Shown in pieces: positions 10,123 to 18,808 of a stretch of 64,000 bases of DNA. The position numbers and the translations under genes are program-made. Location of the stretch: contig CASFAV010000008.1 in the NCBI GenBank assembly GCA_949292905.1, positions 62,001-126,000 on the forward strand, in the 5' to 3' direction. The DNA is from an uncultured Eubacteriales bacterium. GTDB lineage: Bacteria; Bacillota; Clostridia; Christensenellales; DTU072. The notes beneath the pieces are model-generated. The model was not told the origin of the DNA. It worked only from the letters and a program-made list of their open reading frames with translations, and did not search any database. The number at the start of each line of letters is the position of its first letter. The stretch's first letter is position 1.

Positions 10123-10611
10123 TTATGTGTGCGCCGCCGCGCGGCGTACGTCGGAAGCGGGGGAACGCAGCTCGCTCACGAGCAACGCTATCTTGCGGGC
10201 GATGACGGCGCTCATGCGCTCTACGAGCGCGTAGGGGACGTTCATCAAAGCCCCCAGGTTGTCCGAGCTTCTCTCCGCCACCACTCCGAGTATGCCGATG
10301 TCCCCGATGGCGCCGAGATTTTTATTGAGCGCGCCGCCCGCTCTGAGCCCTTTCGAGGAGTACTTGATTTTGCCCACGTCGCGCTTGTCGCCCACACAGG
10401 CGTCCACCGCTATCACCAGACTTTCCCGATGGCGCTCCGCAAGAAAAGCCGCATATCGGGTATAATTAACTCCGTTTACGGGAGCCCGAAGTCCGCCGTA
10501 GACATACGCGTGCACTCCGTAACTCTCCTTGAGAAGATCGGCTACCATGGGACCCAGACTGTCTCCCACGACGCCGGACGAACCTATACAGATCACAACG
10601 GGTAAAGACAT
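10123..10611 (-). CDS. yyaC: Sporulation protein YyaC family (DUF1256)
   Basis: The 162-residue product matches the YyaC/DUF1256 family, which shares a fold with the germination protease GPR and hydrogenase-maturation-type proteases. Seen here are the N-terminal ICIGSSGVVGDSLGP motif, a YGGLRAPVNG segment and DACVGDKRDVG, all characteristic. In spore formers the gene is expressed during sporulation; its exact role is not settled. No Shine-Dalgarno or sigma-A promoter is obvious upstream of the ATG, which would fit sporulation-specific control but is not proof. With sleB and ypeB further on, it argues that this lineage forms spores or descends from spore formers. Confidence 0.88.
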   Translation of the reverse strand: MSLPVVICIGSSGVVGDSLGPMVADLLKESYGVHAYVYGGLRAPVNGVNYTRYAAFLAERHRESLVIAVDACVGDKRDVGKIKYSSKGLRAGGALNKNLGAIGDIGILGVVAERSSDNLGALMNVPYALVERMSAVIARKIALLVSELRSPASDVRRAAAHT

Positions 10612-10737
10612 AGCATATTTATATCCCGTAGAGGGCGGCGATATGCACGCGGGCGCGATATCCGCGCAAATAATCGTCGGTTTTTCTCCCGCGCGGCGCG
10701 CACCGAGCGCGCGAACGCACGGTTACATAATTTTAAC

Positions 10738-10767
10738 TTGCAATTTATATTAAGGCTATGCTATACT
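10738..10767 (+). promoter_or_regulatory. Promoter for the CvpA-like operon
   Basis: TTGCAA (10738-10743) and TATACT (10762-10767) are separated by 18 nt. GGAGG follows just before the ATG at 10810. Confidence 0.65.
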
Positions 10768-10809
10768 GCTAATATACTTATGTGAGCGTGCTTCCACGCG
10801 GAGGTTGAA

Positions 10810-11649
10810 ATGAACTGGAGTATTATCGTCGACATCGTTATCGTCGCACTTGTGGCTATTATACTCATTCTCGGAGTCAAACGCGGCTTCGTCAGATCGG
10901 TAGTCGGTCTCGTATCGACGATCGCCGTTCTTGCGGGCGCCGTCCTTCTGACTTCTCCCGTCACGGGGCTGATCACCGCGGGTACCGACTGGGATACTCG
11001 GTTAGCCGATTCTATCGAAAGTCCCATTGCCGAGAAGCTCCCCAACGCGTATGCTACCGTTTATTATACGGACTTCGACGATAACCCCGAGATCGATCTG
11101 GAGCTCGTCTATAGGATTAACGGCGAAGAACGTCCCTTCGACGAGATATTCGACGACAACGCCGTTATCAAGCAGCTCGGACTAGTCAAGCTCATTCGCC
11201 CCGCCGTCGAGAATATCCTTCATCAGAACGCCGAAAACGATAACGTCGCGCTCGACCATTACGACAACACGATCGCCTTCGTCGACGGCGTTACCGTGCC
11301 CATCGCCACGGCGATAATTATGGTGGCGGTCTTTTTCGCGTTGCTCATCGTATTGTGGATATTGCTCTGGATCATTCTCAAGATATTCAAGAAGATCGTA
11401 AGCAGGATATATATCGCGCATTTCGTCGACAAGATGCTCGGCGGCATTTTCGGTCTCGCGATGGGCGTGCTCGTCGTTCTCATCATCCTTACCGTCATTC
11501 AGGTACTTTCGCCGCTTTCCGTCATGGAGCCCGTCAACAACTTCCTCGAGGATACCGTCGTTACCAAATTCGTTATGGATAACAACTTCCTGTATCAATT
11601 CATTGCGGAAAGCATAAACCTCGAAAGTTTGATGTCCAAGATAAATTAA
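10810..11649 (+). CDS. CvpA-like multi-pass membrane protein
   Basis: The 279-residue protein has the look of the CvpA family: an N-terminal hydrophobic segment followed by GVKRGFVRSVVGL, then further membrane helices (about residues 35-55, 170-195 and 215-235). Family members are inner-membrane proteins first linked to colicin V production in E. coli and otherwise poorly understood. This copy is longer than usual because about 90 acidic residues, probably extracellular, sit between the second and third helices. It lies 12 nt upstream of the repeat protein at 11662 and is surely co-transcribed with it, so the two may work together at the membrane. Function is not assigned. Confidence 0.75.
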   Translation: MNWSIIVDIVIVALVAIILILGVKRGFVRSVVGLVSTIAVLAGAVLLTSPVTGLITAGTDWDTRLADSIESPIAEKLPNAYATVYYTDFDDNPEIDLELVYRINGEERPFDEIFDDNAVIKQLGLVKLIRPAVENILHQNAENDNVALDHYDNTIAFVDGVTVPIATAIIMVAVFFALLIVLWILLWIILKIFKKIVSRIYIAHFVDKMLGGIFGLAMGVLVVLIILTVIQVLSPLSVMEPVNNFLEDTVVTKFVMDNNFLYQFIAESINLESLMSKIN

Positions 11650-11661
11650 CGGAGGACTTTT

Positions 11662-13833
11662 ATGGGTAAAAGCATCGTCAAAGTATTCGTGGGCATAATC
11701 ATCGGTATCGTCATAGCCGTGCTTGCCGCGGGCGGCGGGTTGTATTATCTGCTCACCAAGGAAGGCACGATGGGCAAGATCGAAGAATCCGGTGTGGGAC
11801 AAAGCCTTTCGCTCGAATTCAGCGACGAGCAGAAGGAGATGAGCGTCCTCGCTTATGCGCAAGCGGTCATCGAAGCGGTGGCGGATCTTTCCGGCAAGCC
11901 GATAGGCGACATCGAGGATCTCGTCGGCACCCGCAAGCTCAGCGAGACCATTTCCGACGCCGTGGGCATCACGCCCGAGACTGTGCGCACGAGCTCGATA
12001 GGAGATCTCGGCAAGACCATTTCCGCCAATCTCACCGTGGACGGCATGAGCGACAAGTTCTCCATAGCGCTTCCGGACGACATACCTCTTTTCACGAGCG
12101 AAGATTTCCTCGGGCAACCGGTGAGCGAAGCGTTCGGGGATCTGAGCGCATACACGATGGATAATTTCATAACGGTGGTCTACGACGAGGACGCCACGGC
12201 GGAGAATCCCGCTTCGAGCAAACTTATCCAGAAGATCGGGCAAAAGACGCTCAACGAAGTGTCTTCCGACATGGACGCCATAATTCAGGACACGACGATA
12301 GGCGAAGTGATAGAAGTGGACGAAGCCACCGCTTCCCCCGTGATGAAGTATCTCAAGGACTGGAAGATAGGCGAACTCGACAAAGCGGAAGCGCTGGACG
12401 ATAACGGCGATCCGATACCCGGAACGGGCGGCGCGCTTCAGAACATGAAGATTTCCGACGCGGTGGAGATAACCGACGCGTCGGCTCCGGTGCTCAGGTA
12501 TTTCCGCGACAACGAAACGAAGCTCGACGAGATAGACGCCGCGCTCAAAACGATGACGATAGGCGACTCTGTGGAGATATACGAGGAGGACGTATACGCC
12601 GAGGACGGCGTAACCGTGCTCCACGAGAAGAGCTCGAACGTACTTATTTACTTAAAGGACAAAAAGCTTGACGAACTCGATACCGCGATCAGGGCGATGA
12701 AGATATCGGACGCCGTCGAGATATACGAGGAAGACGTGTACGACGAGGACGGCACGACGGTGCTGCATCCGAAATCGCACGCCGTGATGATAGCGATCAA
12801 AGATCTTACGCTCGACGAGCTGGGCGACAAGGCCGCGCTTCAGGAGAAAATCAACACCGTCAAACTCGGCGAAGTGATAACGGTGACGGACGACTCCGAA
12901 CCCGTGCTCAAGGCGCTCAAGGACACCGAGCTCGGCAATCTCAACGAAAAAGTCGCCACGCTCACGCTGGGCGAAGTGATAACGGTGACGGACGATTCGG
13001 AGCCCATACTCAAGGCGCTTAAAGACACCGGGCTCAACGAGATAAACGCGAGGATCGCGGAGCTTACCGTACGTGAAATTTTCAGGGACTACGACACCGG
13101 TATTTTATCGTTGGTCGATCCCGACACCAAAATAAACGCCATAGAAAGCGCGTTGCGCATTTCTGTGACGGACGCGACGATATACGCGTTGATGCAGACG
13201 GGACTTTTCGAATACACGATAAACGGCGGCGACAACACGAGAGAGGGTTACGTCAAGAAGACCAATATCCATAACGCCGACATCAAAGCGGTGGTCACCG
13301 CCTTCGGATACGGTGATTTCAGCACGGTGGCTAATCCCGTAATCTATCTGTATCAAAGCAACGTAAGCAATAACGACTATTACAACGCGGCGCTTACAGC
13401 AGGCGCGAGAGTGGTGGATATAAGCGATCTCGGCGCGGTCGTAGAGAACGATTATTATCTTCTCACTCCCGAAGTCGTGACCGGGATACTTACCGCAGAC
13501 GGCGGCTCCGTCGAATACGGCGCTTCGATATGGGTTGACGACGGCTTGAAGCTGAAGCTTTCGGACGGAAGCGCGAATTACGACAATCTGTTCAGCCTCG
13601 TCTACGACGAAGGCGCGAGCGGCGAAATAGCGTTTGCGGATACCGCGTCGTTCGTGAACGACAGGGGCGGATACGCATATTTCTTCTGCCCGACGATAAC
13701 GGTGAACGGCGTGGCGTACGACGGCACGAACGGACCCGAAATAACGTTCAAGACGGTGAAAAAGGATTCCGCCACGGTCAACGCCAATGCTCTCATAGAG
13801 TTGGCGAAAGCATACGAGCAGCCGGCGCCGTAA
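11662..13833 (+). CDS. Membrane-anchored protein with tandem 34-residue-class repeats, unknown function
   Basis: The 723-residue product starts with one hydrophobic segment (about residues 5-30), which anchors or exports it. Residues 200-470 consist of degenerate repeats of 34 to about 60 residues. Each repeat has the pattern I-G/S-D/E-V/A-(I/V)-E/T followed by a variable insert, then (V/I)L-(K/R)-x-(L/F)-(K/R)-D and (L)-(D/N)-E-(L/I). Two adjacent copies are nearly identical (LGEVITVTDDSEP). The last 200 residues are beta-rich and include a glycine-rich sensor-like stretch. No catalytic motif is visible. The gene follows the CvpA-like gene by 12 nt with a good GGAGG site. I do not recognise a family; a surface or periplasm-like structural role is inferred from layout only. 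Confidence 0.78.
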   Translation: MGKSIVKVFVGIIIGIVIAVLAAGGGLYYLLTKEGTMGKIEESGVGQSLSLEFSDEQKEMSVLAYAQAVIEAVADLSGKPIGDIEDLVGTRKLSETISDAVGITPETVRTSSIGDLGKTISANLTVDGMSDKFSIALPDDIPLFTSEDFLGQPVSEAFGDLSAYTMDNFITVVYDEDATAENPASSKLIQKIGQKTLNEVSSDMDAIIQDTTIGEVIEVDEATASPVMKYLKDWKIGELDKAEALDDNGDPIPGTGGALQNMKISDAVEITDASAPVLRYFRDNETKLDEIDAALKTMTIGDSVEIYEEDVYAEDGVTVLHEKSSNVLIYLKDKKLDELDTAIRAMKISDAVEIYEEDVYDEDGTTVLHPKSHAVMIAIKDLTLDELGDKAALQEKINTVKLGEVITVTDDSEPVLKALKDTELGNLNEKVATLTLGEVITVTDDSEPILKALKDTGLNEINARIAELTVREIFRDYDTGILSLVDPDTKINAIESALRISVTDATIYALMQTGLFEYTINGGDNTREGYVKKTNIHNADIKAVVTAFGYGDFSTVANPVIYLYQSNVSNNDYYNAALTAGARVVDISDLGAVVENDYYLLTPEVVTGILTADGGSVEYGASIWVDDGLKLKLSDGSANYDNLFSLVYDEGASGEIAFADTASFVNDRGGYAYFFCPTITVNGVAYDGTNGPEITFKTVKKDSATVNANALIELAKAYEQPAP
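12865..13068 (+). repeat. Near-identical 102-bp tandem repeat inside the 11662 gene
   Basis: Two in-frame units (12865-12966 and 12967-13068), each 34 codons, begin LGEVITVTDDSEP and continue LKALKDT. A 23-nt stretch starting at 12871 recurs exactly at 12973. The similarity at DNA level suggests recent duplication within an older, more diverged repeat array. Confidence 0.85.
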
Positions 13834-13874
13834 ACATACCCGAACGGATATAGAAGGAGAAAAAATTTCCCGTT

Positions 13875-14852
13875 ATGAAAATTACCGTAAAAGGTGACAA
13901 CGTAAACCTTCGCGAATATTTGGAGCGCGAAGGTTTTCGCTTCCCCTGCGGGGGGAAGGGTAGTTGCGGCAGGTGCCGGATATCGGCTCCGTCGCTTCCC
14001 GTAACGGACAGGGACAGAAAGTTTCTGACTCCCGACGAGATAGCGCGCGGCGTGCGCCTCGCGTGCGACAAGGTCGTTAACGGCGTAGCGGAAATCGAAG
14101 CAGATATCGGTAAAGGCGAAGCCGAAGTCAAAGCCGAGCGTTACGAGCGCGCAGACGCATACGCGGTATTTTGCGACAACGCGACGTATATAGGGCTTCA
14201 GGACGGAGGAGAGGTATTAGACGGATCGGTGCTTCCGCCCGTCGAAGCGAGGTACGCTTATCTGCGCGGCGCGGCGCAGAAGGAAACGATAGAGCTATTC
14301 GAGAAGCACTCGCTTGCGAAGGCGGACGTATTCCTGCTTGCGGCTTCGCCCGCGCGGTTCACGGAGCTTACGGGGATAGCGGAGCGGTTTGACGAGGGAC
14401 AGACGCTCGGCGCGGAGCTCATGTCGATGCCCGCCGAGGACGTATATCTTCCTCCCGCGCCGAAAACGCTTATAGGAAGCGACATAGTGCTCGAATTCGC
14501 GTTGCGCAAGGCGGGTGAATTCGTCGTAAGCGGCAGGTATTTTGCATATCTCGACGAAGCGAGCCTGCACGTCGCGTACGTCGCGAGCGAGGACGCGGCG
14601 ATAAGGACGGCGACGACGGTGTGTTTCATTAACAAATTCGCGCCTGCGCGCGCGAGTTATATCGGTATAGACGAAGCGGCGGCGGCTTGCGGACTTACGG
14701 CGGAGGAGTCGCGGATACCTACGAGCGCCGCGAAAGCGCTCGATTCCAACCGCTTCAAGGCGAAACTCGACAGAATTGCGAAGAAAGCGGAAGAAGTGCG
14801 TCTTGCCGACGACGATATGTGGCAGCGGATATTGTCCGAAATAACGGCGTGA
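13875..14852 (+). CDS. Shortened RACo/DUF4445-like 2Fe-2S ferredoxin protein
   Basis: The N-terminal 85 residues form a plant-type 2Fe-2S ferredoxin domain with ligands Cys25, Cys31, Cys34 and Cys64 (motif CGGKGSCGRC, then LAC). This is the arrangement found in reductive activators of corrinoid proteins (RACo) and related DUF4445 proteins. Those proteins are usually 550-650 residues and carry an ASKHA-type ATPase domain. Here only about 240 residues follow, and I see no clear ATP-binding motifs, so the protein looks like a pared-down or diverged relative. No corrinoid methyltransferase is nearby. The ATG is 15 nt from the AGGAG, an unusually long spacing, but no better start exists. A terminator follows. 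Redox function is inferred. Confidence 0.7.
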   Translation: MKITVKGDNVNLREYLEREGFRFPCGGKGSCGRCRISAPSLPVTDRDRKFLTPDEIARGVRLACDKVVNGVAEIEADIGKGEAEVKAERYERADAYAVFCDNATYIGLQDGGEVLDGSVLPPVEARYAYLRGAAQKETIELFEKHSLAKADVFLLAASPARFTELTGIAERFDEGQTLGAELMSMPAEDVYLPPAPKTLIGSDIVLEFALRKAGEFVVSGRYFAYLDEASLHVAYVASEDAAIRTATTVCFINKFAPARASYIGIDEAAAACGLTAEESRIPTSAAKALDSNRFKAKLDRIAKKAEEVRLADDDMWQRILSEITA

Positions 14853-14889
14853 GCCGCGACGGGAACGCTTGCCGGGATCCGATAACGGA

Positions 14890-14916
14890 AAGGACGCCTC
14901 ACAGCGTCCTTTTTTA
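14890..14916 (+). terminator. Rho-independent terminator
   Basis: Stem AGGACGC (14891-14897) pairs with GCGTCCT (14904-14910) and is followed by TTTTT. It ends the 10.8-14.9 kb transcript. Confidence 0.85.
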
Positions 14917-14942
14917 TGCGCGCGGAGCGCGTGAGAGCGTCC

Positions 14943-15332
14943 TCAGCGCAAGTTCCCGAGAAGCGCCGAAAATCTCGTTTCGAGCGCGACGAGCCTGTCG
15001 TATTCTCCGTCGTTCGAGTCCGCCCTGAGCGTGTCGAGCGCGATGAAAAGTTCTATTTCGAGATCTATGAGCCTGTTGAAGCCGCCCTGCGGTTGCAAAC
15101 TGCGGTAGGAGGGTATCCTCCGCGTTCCCGCAAGCGCGGAGAGCGCGGCGAAAGAGGCGTTTTTCAGGCTTCTTAGATAGGACAGGAGCCGTTTACGCAC
15201 GGGATTAAGCGTCTCGAGTATGGCAAGCTGCTCTTCCGCCATGGTAGCCGCTTCTGCCGCCGCGGGGTCTTTAACGCCCCTCAGCTTCTCGTTATACGCC
15301 CTCGCGAGATCTTCCATATAGTTTTCGTCCAT
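14943..15332 (-). CDS. Small helical protein, unknown function
   Basis: I chose the ATG at 15332, giving 129 residues (MDENYMEDLARAYN...), because a GGGGG stretch sits 6-7 nt upstream. A further in-frame ATG at 15350 would lie inside a hairpin and has no ribosome site. The protein is predicted to be mostly alpha-helical, soluble and rich in Leu, Ala, Arg and Glu. Two regions stand out: RKRLLSYLRSLKNASFAALSAL and the C-terminal LVALETRFSALLGNLR. No family was recognised and no catalytic motif is visible. It lies downstream of the metal ATPase on the same strand, separated by a hairpin that may stop most read-through. Confidence 0.6.
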   Translation of the reverse strand: MDENYMEDLARAYNEKLRGVKDPAAAEAATMAEEQLAILETLNPVRKRLLSYLRSLKNASFAALSALAGTRRIPSYRSLQPQGGFNRLIDLEIELFIALDTLRADSNDGEYDRLVALETRFSALLGNLR

Positions 15333-15338
15333 GACAAA

Positions 15339-15362
15339 CCCCCGCGTCATTATATGCGGGGG
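15339..15362 (-). terminator. Hairpin between the metal ATPase and the small downstream gene
   Basis: Stem CCCCCGC (15339-15345) pairs with GCGGGGG (15356-15362) around a 10-nt loop. On the minus strand the stem is followed by TTTGT, so it may be a weak terminator for the ATPase. Its 3-prime arm also contains the G-run that serves as ribosome site for the next gene. Confidence 0.55.
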
Positions 15363-15380
15363 CTGTCAGAAACGTGCGCT

Positions 15381-17690
15381 TTATCTTTCGGCTTTTTCGG
15401 AGAGGGTGCGCGGCTTGTAGAGAAGCAGGAGCGCGCCCGAGATACATACTATCACGCTCGAAGCGTTGTGTACGAGCGCGCCCGACACCGCGTTCAATAC
15501 GCCGAAAGCGGAGAGGAATACCGACGCCACGCTTATCGTGAGCGAAACGGTAAGGTTTACGTATATCGTTTTCAGCGTGCGGCGCGCGAGCCTGAGGAGA
15601 TAGGGAAGCTTCCTCACGTCGTCCGACATCAGCGCGACGTCGGCGGTCTCTATTGCGACGGAAGAGCCCATGGCACCCATCGTGACGCTTGCGTCCGCCA
15701 CGGCGAGAGAGGGAGCGTCGTTCACGCCGTCGCCCGCCATGAGCACCTTTTTGCCGTCCGCTTTGAGAGCCTCCACGACGCCCACCTTTTCTTCCGGCAG
15801 CAAGCCCGCGCGAACGGAGCTTATGCCCGTGAGCGCCGCTATTTTCTCCGCGTGACGCTCGTTGTCGCCCGTCAGCATCAGCGTGGATATGCCCATCGAT
15901 TCGAGCTCGGATATCATCGTTGCGGCACCCGTTCTCACGGTATCGGTCACCGCAATAGCGCCTTTATATTCTCCGTTCACGGTCACCCCCACGACGGTGG
16001 CGCTCAGAGAGGAGAGGAGATCGTAGCTTTTTACGGGGACGCGATCTTTGAGTTCGTCGAGTTTCGTAACGGTTATTTCCTTCCCTTCGACCACGGCGGA
16101 GATACCCGAACCTACGCGCGCCACGACGTTGTCGGAGGCGAGCTTCCGTCCCTTATTCGCTTTCGTGATCGCTCTCGCTATCGGGTGCTCGCTTTTTTCT
16201 TCCGCCGCGGCTGCGAATTCCAGAAGTTCGGCTTCGCTTATTCCTTCGGGATATACCGCTTCGACGGCAAGCTTGCCTTCGGTGAGCGTGCCCGTTTTGT
16301 CGGTGGCGAAGACATTGACTTTAGCCAAAGCTTCCATAGCCGTGCCGCTCTTTATCAGTATGCCTTTGCGGCTCGCGTTGCCTATGCCTGCGGCTACCGC
16401 TATCGGCGTCGCGAGCGTAAGCGCGCACGGACACACAACGACGAGTATGGTGATGGCGCGCGAGACGGCTTCGACCACGCCCGCTTTCGCCGCGAACAGC
16501 GTTAGGAAAAAGACTATCACGCTCAGCGTGCAGGTGACGGGCACGAAATAGCTCGCCCATTTATCGGCAAGGCGCACGATGGGCGCTTTGTTCTTTTCCG
16601 CCTTCCTGACGTAATCGATGAGCTTCGAGAGGGTGGTTTCGTTGCTCTTGTGCGTGACCTCTATCTCGAGCGCGCTCTCGAGATTGCGCGTTCCCGCATA
16701 TACCGCGAAGCCTTCGGAGGCTTCCGCGGGTACGAATTCGCCCGTTATGCTCGAGGTGTCCACGCTCCCCGAGCCTTTTACGACCACGCCGTCCACGGCG
16801 ATAATTTCTCCGGGGCGCACGAGCACGCGCTCGCCGACTTCTATATCGCTTACATCTTTTTCTCTGATGCCTTCGTCGGTCACGACGTCGGCGCGCGTAG
16901 GACGCATGGCGATGAGATCGGCTATCGCGGAGCGCGATTTACCGGAAGTCACCGTTTCCACGAGCTCGCCTATCGCCATAATGAACGCTATTTCGCCCGC
17001 CGCGAAGAAGTAGGAGTCGGTGTGACCCGTCTCTCCGATGACGCCCGCCGCGGTGAGCACGCCCATGATAAGACTCGCCGTCATCGCAATGCTTATCAGC
17101 AAAGCGGAAGTTATCTTGCGCTTTCTGAGGTTTTTGAAGGCGCCGCGGAAAATAGGAAGTCCGCAGACTATCACCGCCACCCACGCGGGATCGGCTATCG
17201 CGGTGAGCGGCAGGGGAGCGTACACGTCGAAATGCGCCATAAGATACGAAGCGACGAGGAAGGGGAGCGAAACGAGGATAAGTATTATCTGTTCCCGCAA
17301 CTCCTTCTTGTAATCTATCTCGGCGGAACGGTTATGGTCTATGCCGCAACCGCAGCTTTCGCCTTCTTCGTGTTTATGACGGTGCTCGTGTCTGCCGCAT
17401 CCGCACCCGTCGCCGTGCTTGTGTCCGTGTCCGCAACAGGCTTCGTCGTGCCCGTCGCCGTGTGCGTGTGCTTGACCGCAACAGGCTTCGTCGTGCCCGT
17501 CGTCGTGCTTGTGCCCGTGTCCGCAACAGGCTTCGCCGTGTTCGTCGTCGTGCTTGTGCTTACAGTGCGTAGTCCCTTCAATGCGTTCCGCACTTTTACT
17601 ACACTCGCGGGAAGAGTTGTCGCGGTCGCCGCAAAGGTTGCCGCTTCCGAGCTTATCGCGCTCAATGTCCGAGTAGTCTTTCTTTTTCAT
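15381..17690 (-). CDS. P1B-type heavy-metal translocating ATPase with His/Cys-repeat N-terminus
   Basis: This 769-residue P-type ATPase exports a transition metal ion. It has the membrane CPC metal site in VVCPCALTLATPIAV, the phosphorylation motif DKTGTLT, the P1B HP motif (EEKSEHPIARA), TGDN and GDGVNDAPSLAVADA. The usual N-terminal HMA domains are absent. Instead about 75 residues (42-118) contain 15-residue repeats of the type CCGHGHKHDDGHDEA, a clear metal-binding tail. The last transmembrane region reads VHNASSV rather than the MxxSS of classical CopA, so the metal may be Cu, Zn, Mn or another ion. A GGAGG precedes the ATG. csoR lies about 1.1 kb upstream on the same strand, suggesting copper-type control, but repeats now separate them. 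Confidence 0.93.
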   Translation of the reverse strand: MKKKDYSDIERDKLGSGNLCGDRDNSSRECSKSAERIEGTTHCKHKHDDEHGEACCGHGHKHDDGHDEACCGQAHAHGDGHDEACCGHGHKHGDGCGCGRHEHRHKHEEGESCGCGIDHNRSAEIDYKKELREQIILILVSLPFLVASYLMAHFDVYAPLPLTAIADPAWVAVIVCGLPIFRGAFKNLRKRKITSALLISIAMTASLIMGVLTAAGVIGETGHTDSYFFAAGEIAFIMAIGELVETVTSGKSRSAIADLIAMRPTRADVVTDEGIREKDVSDIEVGERVLVRPGEIIAVDGVVVKGSGSVDTSSITGEFVPAEASEGFAVYAGTRNLESALEIEVTHKSNETTLSKLIDYVRKAEKNKAPIVRLADKWASYFVPVTCTLSVIVFFLTLFAAKAGVVEAVSRAITILVVVCPCALTLATPIAVAAGIGNASRKGILIKSGTAMEALAKVNVFATDKTGTLTEGKLAVEAVYPEGISEAELLEFAAAAEEKSEHPIARAITKANKGRKLASDNVVARVGSGISAVVEGKEITVTKLDELKDRVPVKSYDLLSSLSATVVGVTVNGEYKGAIAVTDTVRTGAATMISELESMGISTLMLTGDNERHAEKIAALTGISSVRAGLLPEEKVGVVEALKADGKKVLMAGDGVNDAPSLAVADASVTMGAMGSSVAIETADVALMSDDVRKLPYLLRLARRTLKTIYVNLTVSLTISVASVFLSAFGVLNAVSGALVHNASSVIVCISGALLLLYKPRTLSEKAER
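17431..17565 (-). repeat. Three 45-bp tandem repeats encoding the His/Cys metal tail
   Basis: The motif CCGCAACAGGCTTCG recurs at 17431, 17476 and 17521, a 45-bp period matching 15-residue repeats in the N-terminus of the metal ATPase. Array length could vary between strains. Confidence 0.88.
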
Positions 17691-17703
17691 ATATCCTCCG
17701 ACA

Positions 17704-17728
17704 AGAAGAAATGCAATATATTTCTTCT
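17704..17728. other. Inverted repeat in the leader of the metal ATPase gene
   Basis: Arms AGAAGAAAT (17704-17712) and ATTTCTTCT (17720-17728) form a perfect 9-bp stem just upstream of the ATPase ribosome site. It could be an RNA hairpin or a regulator site. No sigma-A promoter is evident directly next to it. Confidence 0.45.
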
Positions 17729-17735
17729 GATTTTC

Positions 17736-18608
17736 TTATTCGTTTTTCATGTCGTCCGCGCCGGGCGTTTCCCTGCGCTTTACAGCCTTCCCGTATTTTC
17801 CGTTCATCGCCGATACCGCACCGAAGCGGGGAGGGAGAAACAACGGGTACCGATACCGTACCGAGGTAGGGTATCGAGAGAAAAGGAAACGGGGCAAGCT
17901 CGATCGCCTGCGGCAGGGGGCTACCGAGCGTACCGTCGCGCCGTGGTGCGGGCGTTTATAATCGTATGTTACACGCCGTGCCGTCATATCTCCCCGTGTA
18001 ACGGGATACAGCGCGGAAAGCATTTCCAACCCTCTCGCCCGTTGCGTGTGAGTCCTTTCCCGTGTCCCGTACGTTGCCGCATAGCGGGGCGGTTTGCGCG
18101 GTGAACTTTATCCGCTCCGTACTTGCGTTCCGCCTTTAACGGGGGAAGCTCCTTACTTCCGCTATATGACGCGCCGCGTAATTTCCGTGTTTAACGGGAT
18201 ACAGCGCGGAAAGCATTTCCCGCCGCTTTTGCCCGTAGGGGCGTTTCTTTCGCTATCCCGCGCGTTACGGCATAGCAGGGCGGTTTGCATTGCGAAAACT
18301 TTATCCCGTGACCCGCCGTTTTGCCTTGAACGCCTGTGCGTTCGCGTTGCGCGTTTCCCTGTGCTTCGCCTCTTGCCGTAGCTCCGTCTATTGTCGATAC
18401 CGTACCGAGGTAGGGTATCAAAAAACAGGTACGGGGATAACATTGATCGCCTGCGGCAGGGGGCTACCGAGCGTACCGTCGCGTCGCCGGACGTTCCGCA
18501 TACCATCGTCGAACGAAGCTTACATATCCGGCGATACTGTACCGAGGCAGGGTATATGTGCTTGCGGAGCAAGACGTATCGAAGGAGCCGGAGGCAGGGA
18601 AGTATAAC
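17736..18608. repeat. Mosaic of direct repeats and hairpins between the metal ATPase and csoR
   Basis: This gene-free stretch holds several repeated blocks. A 39-bp block is identical at 17902-17940 and 18445-18483. A 24-bp hairpin block (GATACC...GGTATC, inner stem TACC/GGTA) is identical at 17852-17875 and 18397-18420, with a diverged copy at 18533-18555 and a weaker one near 17814. A 29-bp block is identical at 17999-18027 and 18192-18220. A 19-nt block (GCATAGC.GGGCGGTTTGC) recurs at 18079 and 18270, giving an overall direct repeat of about 192 bp. Short ORFs crossing it differ in all frames, so it is not protein coding. It resembles intergenic repeat or structured RNA DNA. Confidence 0.7.
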
Positions 18609-18808
18609 GTAAGATCGTAACGGCGAATGCCGAATAAACGGAATTTCGGCTACCGTATATGAGCAATCGAGAGCCCGTTATGTATATTAGTATGCGCCAT
18701 TTGTTTTCGTCCGCAGTCGGGACCGGCGCGATTTCGTATTCAAGGTGCGTAGCGAAGGGGGATTACAAAAGTGTTTCCGCTTCGCGAAAGTCGGCTGTAC
18801 CGCTTTTT

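Noticed and set aside
17736..18608. Short open frames between the metal ATPase and csoR
   Set aside because: All frames are equally open, repeats cross them in different frames, and no ribosome sites or recognisable proteins appear.
17736..18608. CRISPR array
   Set aside because: Repeats are few, of several unrelated lengths and not evenly spaced, and no cas gene is present.
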